Shown: positions 15,136 to 21,769 of the stretch, one piece after another
How positions within the stretch are numbered: the stretch's first letter is position 1
How the letters are laid out: each line of letters begins with the position of its first letter
Origin: JALRLA01 sp046047755
GTDB taxonomy: Bacteria > Bacteroidota > Bacteroidia > NS11-12g > UBA955
Length of the DNA: 21,769 nt
Reading direction: 5' to 3'
Assembly: GCA_046047755.1 (NCBI GenBank)
Contig: JBJOHK010000067.1
Location: 1 to 21,769 of the forward strand
Notes under the pieces: generated by a model
Seen by the model: the letters and a program-made list of their open reading frames with translations, nothing else
What the model was told of the DNA's origin: nothing
The model's database searches: none
Made by a program: the position numbers and the translations under genes

Positions 15136-16934
15136 AACAGCGGTTGATCACTGGCATTGCCACTTGCTTTTTTACGCTCTTAGGTTACGCCCAAGATCAA
15201 GCCGCAGTGGCTCAAGCCTTGTTCGATCGAGGCGAGTTCAGCCAAGCCTTGTTTTTGTATGAAGATTTGATCAAAGAAGACCAGGCTTCGGCCTATTTGC
15301 ACGAGCAATATTTGCAGTGTTTGGTCAAAACAAATGACTTCGAAGAGGCCATCAAGTACTTGCGTAAACGGGCCAAAAGGGGATTCCCTACCGAATCAAT
15401 GGTGGCCGAATGTTGGATTTGGAGTTTGCAAGCCGATGGGGAAGAAAGAGAAGGTCAATTGGCGGAACATTTGATAGAAAAAAGCAAAGAGGAATACCCT
15501 CGCTTGATGCATCTAGGAGCCCTCTTCGAGATGCGCAATTTGGATGATTGGGCGCTTGAGTGTTATCAATGGGCCGAATCCAATTTTGGCTCCAACCCAT
15601 ACTTGAATCAGCGCATGGCCACCTTAATGCTCCAAGGAGGACGGCGAAGCGAAGCCTTGAACCGCTACGTTCAGCTACTAGCCAACCAAAACCTGAGTTT
15701 TTCCCAATTAAAACCGGTCTTTGAGTCGCACATGAGCGATAGCGCCGATATGGTCATGCTCCAGAATGCCTTATTGGAATCGATTCAAGAGGCGCCCGAT
15801 AATCCTCAATTGGGAGAGGCCCTAAATTGGACTTTCATCAAAACCCAAGATTGGAGCCGCGCTTTTCTGTTTGCTCGATCAGTCGATATGAGGCTCAAGG
15901 AAAACGGGTCACGAGTATTTCAACTGGGTTTGTTGTGCGAAAGCAACAAAGCCTTTGAAGAGGCCCTGAAGTGCTTCAGCTATGCCTTAGAGAAGGCCCA
16001 ATCACCTGATTCGCGCAAACAAGCCATGGCCCATCGCCATTCTCTCCAATACCAGTGGTACCGCCAATCTGGAGCCGATTCCGTACAATGGGCTGAATTG
16101 AGTAAGGACATGATGCATTTGGAGCACGAATACGGTCCTGACGAAATCACCTTCGTGTCATCCATCTGTTGGGCCGATTTGCTCATTACCCAAGTCAATC
16201 AAGCCGATCGCGCTATAGGTTTATTAGAACGATATTATAAAATCAGCCCAGAGAGTAGCCCCATCGCCATAAGGGCTCAAGCCAAAATTAAAGCCGCTGA
16301 CGCTTGGTTGGTAGCGGGTGAAATTTGGACCGCCGAACTCTTATTGGCCCAAGTAGAGAAAGAACTCAAGGATGAACCAACCGGCCAATGGGCCAAATTC
16401 AAACGAGCCGAATTGAGTTTCTTTAGGGGAGATTACGAATGGGCCGACATGCAATTGGATGTACTGAAAGACGCGAGCACTCAGCTCATTGCCAATGATG
16501 CCATGGAGTTAGCGCTCCTGATCAAAGAGAACCTTGGAATTGACTCTAATTATGCAGCCATGGCTCAGTTTAGCCGAGCCATGTTGTGGGAGCGTCAGCG
16601 GCAATTTGATTCCGCACTTAATGCCTTCGATGAATTGCCAAAGGCCTTTCCTGGGCACTCTTTGAGCGATGACGTTCTCTTCCACAAGGCCCTTATTCAC
16701 CACGAATGCGGTAGAGACTCATTGGCCATTGAAACCTTGGAAACATTAGTCCTGGCCTTCGGTCATGAAGTTTTGGCTGATAAAGCCCTGTTGCAACTGG
16801 CTCAATGGTATGAATTTCAACAAGGAAACAAAGAAAAAGCGGCCGAATGCTACCGAAAGCTCATACTTGAACATTCGGCCAGTTTGCATATCATTGAAGC
16901 CAGACATGCGTATCGCCGCCTCACCGGTCAATAA
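15132..16934 (+). CDS. Secreted tetratricopeptide-repeat protein
   Basis: A 600-residue protein made of helical hairpins. Start ATG 15132 is preferred over an ATG nine bases upstream because it begins the signal peptide (MKQRLITGIATCFFTLLGYA, then Q) and overlaps the exporter's stop as ATGA. TPR-like units are clear at the N-terminus (AQALFDRGEFSQALFLYEDL, about 25-45; LVKTNDFEEAIKYLRKRA), in the middle (LLCESNKAFEEALKCFSYAL) and at the C-terminus (ALNAFDELPKAFPGHSLSDD, then KALLQLAQWYEFQQGNKEKA, AECYRKLILEHS, IEARHAYRRL). It would lie in the periplasm as a scaffold. Long TPR proteins of this size with this kind of C-terminus are common in Bacteroidota; none has a function I can name. Overlaps the next gene by 29 bases. 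Confidence 0.9.
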   Translation: MKQRLITGIATCFFTLLGYAQDQAAVAQALFDRGEFSQALFLYEDLIKEDQASAYLHEQYLQCLVKTNDFEEAIKYLRKRAKRGFPTESMVAECWIWSLQADGEEREGQLAEHLIEKSKEEYPRLMHLGALFEMRNLDDWALECYQWAESNFGSNPYLNQRMATLMLQGGRRSEALNRYVQLLANQNLSFSQLKPVFESHMSDSADMVMLQNALLESIQEAPDNPQLGEALNWTFIKTQDWSRAFLFARSVDMRLKENGSRVFQLGLLCESNKAFEEALKCFSYALEKAQSPDSRKQAMAHRHSLQYQWYRQSGADSVQWAELSKDMMHLEHEYGPDEITFVSSICWADLLITQVNQADRAIGLLERYYKISPESSPIAIRAQAKIKAADAWLVAGEIWTAELLLAQVEKELKDEPTGQWAKFKRAELSFFRGDYEWADMQLDVLKDASTQLIANDAMELALLIKENLGIDSNYAAMAQFSRAMLWERQRQFDSALNAFDELPKAFPGHSLSDDVLFHKALIHHECGRDSLAIETLETLVLAFGHEVLADKALLQLAQWYEFQQGNKEKAAECYRKLILEHSASLHIIEARHAYRRLTGQ

Positions 16935-18003
16935 AATCCTCGCCATCTTGCTTTTTTGCGGGACACAAATGTTGTTGGGACAACTCAACAACAATCTTTT
17001 TGTTCCATCCTACCCGCGCCATCAATGGGAGAATCAAGCCCTCTTTTTTCACAAGAATAGCGAGTATTTCGACGCGGTTGCCCCTGGTCAATCTCTGTTA
17101 GGCGCCCAGTATAGGAGCGAAATCCACAAGGCCATAGGGCCAGGAGCATTACTGAGTGGGGGCTTACTAGTTCAAGGACTTTACGGTGCACAACAATCGG
17201 CTCAAATCTGGCAAATTACCTCCCCAGTTCGGCTCTTTCCCCTATTGTCATTTCGCTATATACACAACAAGCAACGCTGGCAATTTGGGAACCTCCCAGG
17301 GCCCTTATCTCACGACCTTCCGGAAACCCTGATGAACTATGATTGGGCCTGGAATCGACCCGTGGAATACGGAATAGACCACCGCATCTTCCACTCCAAA
17401 ATTTTGATCAACTCCTGGTTAGACTGGCGTCAACTGGCCATTCCCAATCTTAGCCAACAGGAAATCATCTCAGCCGGTACAACCATCAAACCTACTTGGT
17501 TCAGCCGCGAAGAATTCACGTTGAGCAGCCCTTTTAGCGCCCTTATTTACCATCAGGGTGGCGAAAATTTGGTGCAGAGAAAACCCCTGGTTACCCAAAT
17601 CAATCTCAGCGCCGGGCTGCGAGCTAACCTTGGTCCTTGGGAAATCAATAGCCAATTCATGTACAGCCAAGATGCCAGCCCCCAACTTCGGCAACCCTTC
17701 CATGACGGCTGGGCGAGCAGTTCTTGGGTTAAGCATTCAAGCGGTCGCTGGGAACAAGCCTTGGTTCTGCAAACAGCCCATGAATTTTCCGCTCCATTGG
17801 GCGCCCCTTTGTACAGCAGTGTAGATCGCAATCAGCCCTATACCACTGTTCGTGACCGCTGCCTTCTGCAAGCTAGGGTGCATTACACCCATCCTTTGTC
17901 TGTTGAAGGGGTGAGCTTAGACGCCCGTTTGGACCCGATGTTCGACTGCTTGAATCAGAAATTCTTGTTATCAGCTGCAGCCTTCCTGAAGGTAGAGTTC
18001 TAA
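16906..18003 (+). CDS. Probable outer-membrane beta-barrel protein, function unknown
   Basis: A 365-residue product beginning with a signal peptide (MRIAASPVNKILAILLFCG, cleavage near LLGQ). The frame is open further upstream to 16765, but only the ATG at 16906 places a signal peptide at the N-terminus; it overlaps the TPR gene by 29 bases. The mature part alternates polar and hydrophobic residues (QINLSAGLRANLGPWEINSQ, WEQALVLQTAHEFS, CLLQARVHYTHPL, FLLSAAAFLKVEF) and ends in Phe, both typical of outer-membrane beta-barrels. A segment with LSHDLPETLMNYD, VEYGIDHRI and NSWLDWRQ resembles a conserved Bacteroidota family of unknown function as I recall it (not searched). Convergent with the PagL-like gene, sharing CTAA at 18000-18003. 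Confidence 0.8.
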   Translation: MRIAASPVNKILAILLFCGTQMLLGQLNNNLFVPSYPRHQWENQALFFHKNSEYFDAVAPGQSLLGAQYRSEIHKAIGPGALLSGGLLVQGLYGAQQSAQIWQITSPVRLFPLLSFRYIHNKQRWQFGNLPGPLSHDLPETLMNYDWAWNRPVEYGIDHRIFHSKILINSWLDWRQLAIPNLSQQEIISAGTTIKPTWFSREEFTLSSPFSALIYHQGGENLVQRKPLVTQINLSAGLRANLGPWEINSQFMYSQDASPQLRQPFHDGWASSSWVKHSSGRWEQALVLQTAHEFSAPLGAPLYSSVDRNQPYTTVRDRCLLQARVHYTHPLSVEGVSLDARLDPMFDCLNQKFLLSAAAFLKVEF

Positions 18004-19073
18004 AAAGCACGAGCCCAGCCCCACTCCATGACATCAGCTGAAAACTGATTGGCTTTCAATCTGACCATGATACGGCTACGAGGATTCAGGTAATAGTTGA
18101 ATCCTACTCCCTCGTAAAAGGGATATTTTCTGCGATCAGGACGAGCCAAGTACCAACCCAAATCTACCTGAAAACCCCAGTGGTCCATGGTCCACTCCAT
18201 ACCTCCAAAGGCTGCTACCTCAACCAACTCAGTTAAACCCGTCTTCTGCATGCCTTGAAATTTCTCATAACCGTACAAAGGATCATGGAAAACTTGCAAT
18301 CCAAAAGAAGGGCTGCGCTGACGCCAACTACCCTGATTGTGTTGAACCCTCAGATCCAAACAGGATTTGATCAAGGGAGTTCTGTCGTCTAAATCGTATT
18401 CCACTTTGCCGATTCGAACGGAAGGCCAGAAAACCCACGACTGCCATGAAGAGTTCTGACGGCTGGGATAATAGGCGTTTTGGTGCTGACCCTCGTAAAC
18501 AGCCATTCCCAAGCCACGGGCTAGGGAAATATAAGGCAAGTTGATACCCAAGTTAGGAGAGCGCCAATAGGCGTTCGAGAAATGCAACATCCCTATATGG
18601 GCCGAAATCGCTTTCCCAGAATAGCCCATTTGAAGGCGCATCATGCCATTGAAATGAGAGCCAATCGCATTATTTATGGGGTTCTTGACAGGGTCAAAGG
18701 GTTTGCTGACATAGCCTACCCCTGCGGCAAACGAATAATCCAATCCATGCTGGCCGACTTGTCCCATACTAAATCCCGCTCCAAAGGCTACACCCGTAAC
18801 AGCATTCCCCAAATGAGAGGCATTGAACAGGAGCCCTCTATAGGGCGTGGCAACCGATGGTTGACGATACAAAACACGGCGCTCGGCACTCAGGGTCCAT
18901 ACCCGTCCTAGCAATTGCTCCATATCGGGGCGATGGGGCATCAAGGCACCGGAATGACCCTGAACCAACCATTGAGTGCGGTTGTTGTTTGGGATAGGAA
19001 GAGTACGAACAGGGCATGCCTGAACGACAAGCGAAAACAACAGCGAGGCCCATGCAAAGACGGCCCTTTTCAT
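18000..19073 (-). CDS. PagL-like acyloxyacyl hydrolase (lipid A 3-O-deacylase family)
   Basis: PagL-family enzymes are outer-membrane barrels that remove the 3-O acyl chain from lipid A; related Bacteroidota proteins are annotated acyloxyacyl hydrolase. The 357-residue product has a signal peptide (MKRAVFAWASLLFSLVVQA). The family's active-site motif is visible as HFSNAYWRSPNLGINLP, with His 164 and Ser 166 matching the HxSN core, and barrel-like strands before (AAGVGYVSKPF) and after (GFQVDLGWYLAR) it. It is longer than classical PagL (about 150-170 mature residues), as is usual for the Bacteroidota branch, with extra strands C-terminally and a terminal Phe. The Cys at residue 20 after VVQA could be a poor lipobox. 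It follows exbD by only two bases, so is most likely in the exbB-exbD operon. Confidence 0.82.
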   Translation of the reverse strand: MKRAVFAWASLLFSLVVQACPVRTLPIPNNNRTQWLVQGHSGALMPHRPDMEQLLGRVWTLSAERRVLYRQPSVATPYRGLLFNASHLGNAVTGVAFGAGFSMGQVGQHGLDYSFAAGVGYVSKPFDPVKNPINNAIGSHFNGMMRLQMGYSGKAISAHIGMLHFSNAYWRSPNLGINLPYISLARGLGMAVYEGQHQNAYYPSRQNSSWQSWVFWPSVRIGKVEYDLDDRTPLIKSCLDLRVQHNQGSWRQRSPSFGLQVFHDPLYGYEKFQGMQKTGLTELVEVAAFGGMEWTMDHWGFQVDLGWYLARPDRRKYPFYEGVGFNYYLNPRSRIMVRLKANQFSADVMEWGWARAF

Positions 19074-19075
19074 GA

Positions 19076-19537
19076 TTACTGCTTTTTATCGGTAGCCAAG
19101 ACCATGCGTATACCTTGGTTGGCTCCAATCTGCATCACATCAACCACCTCTTGAATGGTCAGCTTCTTATCCAAACGAAGCACAACGCTCAAACGGCTGT
19201 CGGGATTATTGGGATCGTAGAATTCCTTGTCTCGGTCTAGCATTACTTGCTCCAATTCATCGACTTCTACCGGCTCCTTATTGTTGTCGATATAGTAAAC
19301 CACAGGGCCGGTTCCGTCTTCACCGATGACCGCGCCGTCTGGGCGCTTCACGGTTAGAATCATGGGTTTGGTTTGAATCTTGGAGGTAGTTTTGGCCTTT
19401 GGCAGCAATACGTTGATGACGTTGGGATTGGCCAAGGTGCTCGCGATCAAGAAGAATAGGAGCAGAAAGAACATGATGTCGTTCAAAGCCGATGATTCGA
19501 CTTCTGCTTCTTCCCTTCTGCGTCTTCCTATTTTCAT
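19076..19537 (-). CDS. exbD: ExbD/TolR-family proton-channel protein
   Basis: ExbD-type proteins pair with ExbB in the inner membrane, using the proton gradient to energise TonB-dependent uptake or related envelope processes. The 153-residue product has a basic cytoplasmic start (KIGRRRREE), one membrane helix (about 20-37) beginning LNDIMFFLLLFFLIAS with the critical Asp at 20, and a periplasmic domain ending in LTIQEVVDVMQIGANQGI. All are typical. It is separated from exbB by nine bases and from the PagL-like gene by two, indicating one operon. No tonB and no second exbD, both common in Bacteroidota clusters, is found next to it. Confidence 0.94.
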   Translation of the reverse strand: MKIGRRRREEAEVESSALNDIMFFLLLFFLIASTLANPNVINVLLPKAKTTSKIQTKPMILTVKRPDGAVIGEDGTGPVVYYIDNNKEPVEVDELEQVMLDRDKEFYDPNNPDSRLSVVLRLDKKLTIQEVVDVMQIGANQGIRMVLATDKKQ

Positions 19538-19546
19538 GGCCCGAGA

Positions 19547-20236
19547 TTAGAGGTTGGACTTGGTCAACATTTCCAGCAAGCTCAAGCTTTGCTCTTGCAA
19601 ACGCTCGGCAAATTTGTCGATGCGACGCATGAACATTTGGTAACCAAAGAAGGCGATCATACCCACCAACAAGCCTGCAAATGAGGCCACCATTTTGGTG
19701 TACAATCCGCCGGAGATGGCACCAATGCTCAAATCACCCGTAGTTGAAATGCTGTAGAAGATGTTGATTACACCCCAGATCGTTCCCACAAAACCCAACA
19801 TAGGGGCAATGCGACTGATCAAACTCAAGTAGTGCAAATTGCCCTCCATGGCACTCAATTCCACATTGGCCTTAGTCTCCATAGCGCTCTCGATTTCACG
19901 CATATTGGAGCCCAAGAATCTCAAACCGGTTCCGATTACCTGAGCCTGAGCGGTATGGGTGCGCTCGCAATAAGCCAAAGCGGCATCGGGGCGGTTTTCT
20001 TTCAAATTGTCTTTGACTACACTGATCAGATTGAAGTCAATGGCTGCACGGCTTTTCAGATATAGAAAGCGCTCAACAATGAAGTAAATGGCAATCAGCA
20101 AGCTCAACGCGAGCAGGGCCATTACCACGCCCCCTTTGGCCATAATTTCGACAATGGGAGCAGAAACGTGTTCAGTGGCACCTGCAGCTGCTGCAGTATC
20201 AGCGCTGGCTTGCAGGAGATGAATCAATAAAGACAT
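19547..20236 (-). CDS. exbB: MotA/TolQ/ExbB-family proton-channel protein
   Basis: The 229-residue partner of ExbD, forming the pentameric inner-membrane channel that passes protons. Three membrane helices are visible: about 35-56 (GGVVMALLALSLLIAIYFIV), about 138-162 (ISRIAPMLGFVGTIWGVINI) and about 176-202 (LYTKMVASFAGLLVGMIAFF). The APMLGFVGTIWG motif in helix 2 and GLLVG in helix 3 are diagnostic. An Ala-rich N-terminal extension precedes helix 1. The ATG at 20236 is preceded by TTTCTTTG (20248-20241), one mismatch from the -7 box, and by the inverted-repeat region at 20272-20305. Confidence 0.94.
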   Translation of the reverse strand: MSLLIHLLQASADTAAAAGATEHVSAPIVEIMAKGGVVMALLALSLLIAIYFIVERFLYLKSRAAIDFNLISVVKDNLKENRPDAALAYCERTHTAQAQVIGTGLRFLGSNMREIESAMETKANVELSAMEGNLHYLSLISRIAPMLGFVGTIWGVINIFYSISTTGDLSIGAISGGLYTKMVASFAGLLVGMIAFFGYQMFMRRIDKFAERLQEQSLSLLEMLTKSNL

Positions 20237-20271
20237 ACTTCAAAGAAAACGGATGCAGGGCAGTTCTGCGT

Positions 20272-20305
20272 TTGGGGATGTTCATATTTTATCCCCAATT
20301 GGGAT
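20272..20305. repeat. Overlapping inverted repeats between DUF502 and exbB
   Basis: TTGGGGAT (20272-20279) and ATCCCCAA (20291-20298) form a perfect eight-pair inverted repeat with an 11-base loop. The ATCCC at 20291-20295 can instead pair with GGGAT at 20301-20305. The two hairpins share one arm, so they are mutually exclusive. They start directly after the DUF502 stop. Neither is followed by a U-tract on the minus strand. Could be an end-of-operon structure, an operator or an attenuator for exbB. Confidence 0.6.
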
Positions 20306-20914
20306 TTAGTTCAACCCGGCGACCCCTCCACTCACGACGAACTTGGTCACATGACTAGGCTCGACATCGATGGGTTTAACCTTGTTCTTCGGCACAATGA
20401 GCATCTCTCCCGTCAAGGCATAGGACAATGGCAAATAGACTGAACAGTGATCGGGCATGTTGATTACCGACATGTCTGACTGCGTCAAAAAGCCCATGCG
20501 GTGAACACCGCCTTCGAGTTCGACGACGATGGGCTTATCAAATTTCTTGTTTTCCCCCATGAAGGCCTCCGTCATGTCTTTAGTGGTACCAAAGATGAAG
20601 CTCAACCCAGGAGCCTTTTCTATGATCCCCTCAAAGAAATCCAGAACCTGTTTGGCCACTACTCCTTGGGTCAAAACACCCACACCTACAATGCCTGCTA
20701 GAATGACCGCAGCATAGAGCCAGAATTCCCAAAACCCTACTTCGTCCAGATGCAAAAGATCAGAAAGCCCACCGAGAATCCATAGCACTATGCTGATGGT
20801 GGCCCCTATGGGCAACAGCACCAAAAGTCCTCTCAACAAATAGCTGATCAAGCGCTGAAATGGCGATTTCAGGGTCTTGCTAAAATGCTGAGGGTCAAAT
20901 TCTTGTATCTTCAT
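20306..20914 (-). CDS. DUF502 inner-membrane protein
   Basis: A 202-residue protein with two membrane helices (about 24-50, RGLLVLLPIGATISIVLWIL, and about 64-84, WLYAAVILAGIVGVGVLTQG) followed by a soluble domain with VKELEGG-like and SVYLPLSYALTGEMLIVPK segments and the typical ending VTKFVVSGGV. This is the DUF502 family, conserved in many bacteria and in plant chloroplasts/plasma membrane relatives; molecular role unknown. Its ATG overlaps the purD stop in ATGA (20911-20914), so translation is probably coupled to purD. Confidence 0.93.
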   Translation of the reverse strand: MKIQEFDPQHFSKTLKSPFQRLISYLLRGLLVLLPIGATISIVLWILGGLSDLLHLDEVGFWEFWLYAAVILAGIVGVGVLTQGVVAKQVLDFFEGIIEKAPGLSFIFGTTKDMTEAFMGENKKFDKPIVVELEGGVHRMGFLTQSDMSVINMPDHCSVYLPLSYALTGEMLIVPKNKVKPIDVEPSHVTKFVVSGGVAGLN

Positions 20915-21769
20915 GAGAGCAAATCTTGGCCGATGTCACGGCGAAACGACTTTCCTTGAAATTCAACCGAATCTACCAATTCATAACTGGCTTTCAAAGC
21001 TTCAGAAATGTTGGCCCCCAAACTTGTTACAGCCAAGACTCGGCCTCCGTTTGTCACCACAGCCCCATCTTTCAAGGCCGTTCCCGCATGGTACAATCGC
21101 TGAGATTCAGCCAAGGCAGTGGGAATACTCATTTCAAAACCTTTTTCAATGGCTCCAGGGTAACCCTCTGAAACCAAGAAAACGGTGGCCGCAGTTCGTG
21201 GGTCTACCTCAAAAGGAACTTGAGAAATATTGCCTTGAGCTACCCCGTTCAACAAATCAACCATATCGGTTTTCAGACGTGGAAATATGGCTTCTGTTTC
21301 AGGATCACCCATTCGAACATTGTATTCAATGACCTTGGGATCTCCATTGTCGTTCATCAAGCCCAAAAACAGGAAACCGCGGTAAGGATGACCCTCAGAT
21401 CTAAGCCCTTCTAGGCTAGGCAAAACGATACGTTCCTTGACCTTGTGCATGAAAATTTCATCGGCAAAGGGAACGGGCGATATAGCCCCCATTCCACCTG
21501 TGTTGGGACCCTGGTCCCCTTCTCCTATTCGCTTGTAATCTTTGGCCGATCCCAAAATGTGCCAATCGATGCCGTCGCTGACTACGAAGACCGAAATCTC
21601 AATGCCTTGGAGAAACTCTTCAACCACCACGTTGGCGCTGGCCGCTCCAAAGCGAGCCCCCAAAATCATGTCTCGCAACGTCTCTTTAGCCTCCTTGAGA
21701 TCAGAGGTAATGATGACTCCTTTTCCGGCCGCTAGACCATCAGCTTTCAAAACGTAAGGCGGGGTCAAG
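20911..21769 (-). CDS. purD: Phosphoribosylamine-glycine ligase (PurD), N-terminal part missing
   Basis: PurD makes glycinamide ribonucleotide in purine synthesis from phosphoribosylamine, glycine and ATP. The visible 285 or so residues hold most of the ATP-grasp domain and the C-terminal domain: YVLKADGLAAGKGVII (ATP-binding strand-turn), VVVEEFLQGIEISVFVV, KDYKRIGEGDQGPNTGGMGA, and metal-binding Glu/Asn in VIEYNVRMGDPETEAI. The C-terminal preATP-grasp-like domain ends at LRRDIGQDLL. The 5' quarter of the gene, with the N-terminal domain, lies beyond the right edge; a TTG codon at 21768 is not a true start. Overlaps the DUF502 start by four bases. Confidence 0.96.
   Translation of the reverse strand, partial: LTPPYVLKADGLAAGKGVIITSDLKEAKETLRDMILGARFGAASANVVVEEFLQGIEISVFVVSDGIDWHILGSAKDYKRIGEGDQGPNTGGMGAISPVPFADEIFMHKVKERIVLPSLEGLRSEGHPYRGFLFLGLMNDNGDPKVIEYNVRMGDPETEAIFPRLKTDMVDLLNGVAQGNISQVPFEVDPRTAATVFLVSEGYPGAIEKGFEMSIPTALAESQRLYHAGTALKDGAVVTNGGRVLAVTSLGANISEALKASYELVDSVEFQGKSFRRDIGQDLLS

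Noticed and set aside
16765..16905. Upstream extension of the barrel gene
   Set aside because: It lies inside the TPR gene in another frame and would put 47 residues before a clear signal peptide; the start at 16906 is preferred.
1..21769. Mobile element, CRISPR array, tRNA or rRNA, defence island
   Set aside because: No transposase, integrase, spaced direct-repeat array, cloverleaf-like segment or rRNA-like stretch was found; gene content and base composition look uniform.

Overview
The window looks like an ordinary chromosomal stretch from a member of the Bacteroidota (Flavobacteriia or Sphingobacteriia-like; the rank below phylum is a guess). Evidence: a secreted protein with Calx-beta repeats and a type IX secretion (T9SS) C-terminal sorting domain, the small acidic DUF2795 protein, a DUF502 membrane protein next to purD, and several gene starts preceded by the Bacteroidota -7 box TAnnTTTG with no Shine-Dalgarno sequence. 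No rRNA, tRNA, CRISPR array, IS element, phage gene or integrase was seen. Eighteen protein genes fill almost all of the sequence. The longest gene-free stretch is about 140 bases (upstream of ftsH).

Layout. 1-1081 (minus): 5' part of a secreted protein that runs off the left edge. 1141-4613: GTPase hflX (+), a DUF2795 gene convergent with it (-), then an O-methyltransferase and kynureninase (+). 4754-6871 (+): ftsH. 6849-8663 (-): an MsbA-type ABC exporter starting at GTG. 8693-9361 (+): a DUF1684 lipoprotein divergent from the exporter. 9358-13242 (-): comF, then the 1052-residue T9SS cargo protein. 13300-18003 (+): a tightly overlapping set made of a second ABC exporter, a secreted TPR protein and a probable outer-membrane beta-barrel protein. 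18000-20236 (-): exbB, exbD and a PagL-like lipid A deacylase. 20306-21769 (-): purD (5' end missing) and DUF502, joined by an ATGA overlap.

How the genes work together. Much of the content concerns the cell envelope: two half-size exporters, FtsH quality control, a lipoprotein, a surface or secreted T9SS cargo, a beta-barrel protein, an ExbB/ExbD proton-driven motor and a lipid A-modifying outer-membrane enzyme. The remaining genes are housekeeping or metabolic: ribosome-associated HflX, kynureninase, PurD and ComF. The most interesting points are a terminator for the T9SS gene encoded inside the convergent lipoprotein gene, a duplicated lipobox in that lipoprotein, the exbB-exbD-pagL-like cluster, the ABC-TPR-barrel cluster, and the recurrent short or absent leaders. 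No clearly novel defence or mobile system is visible.
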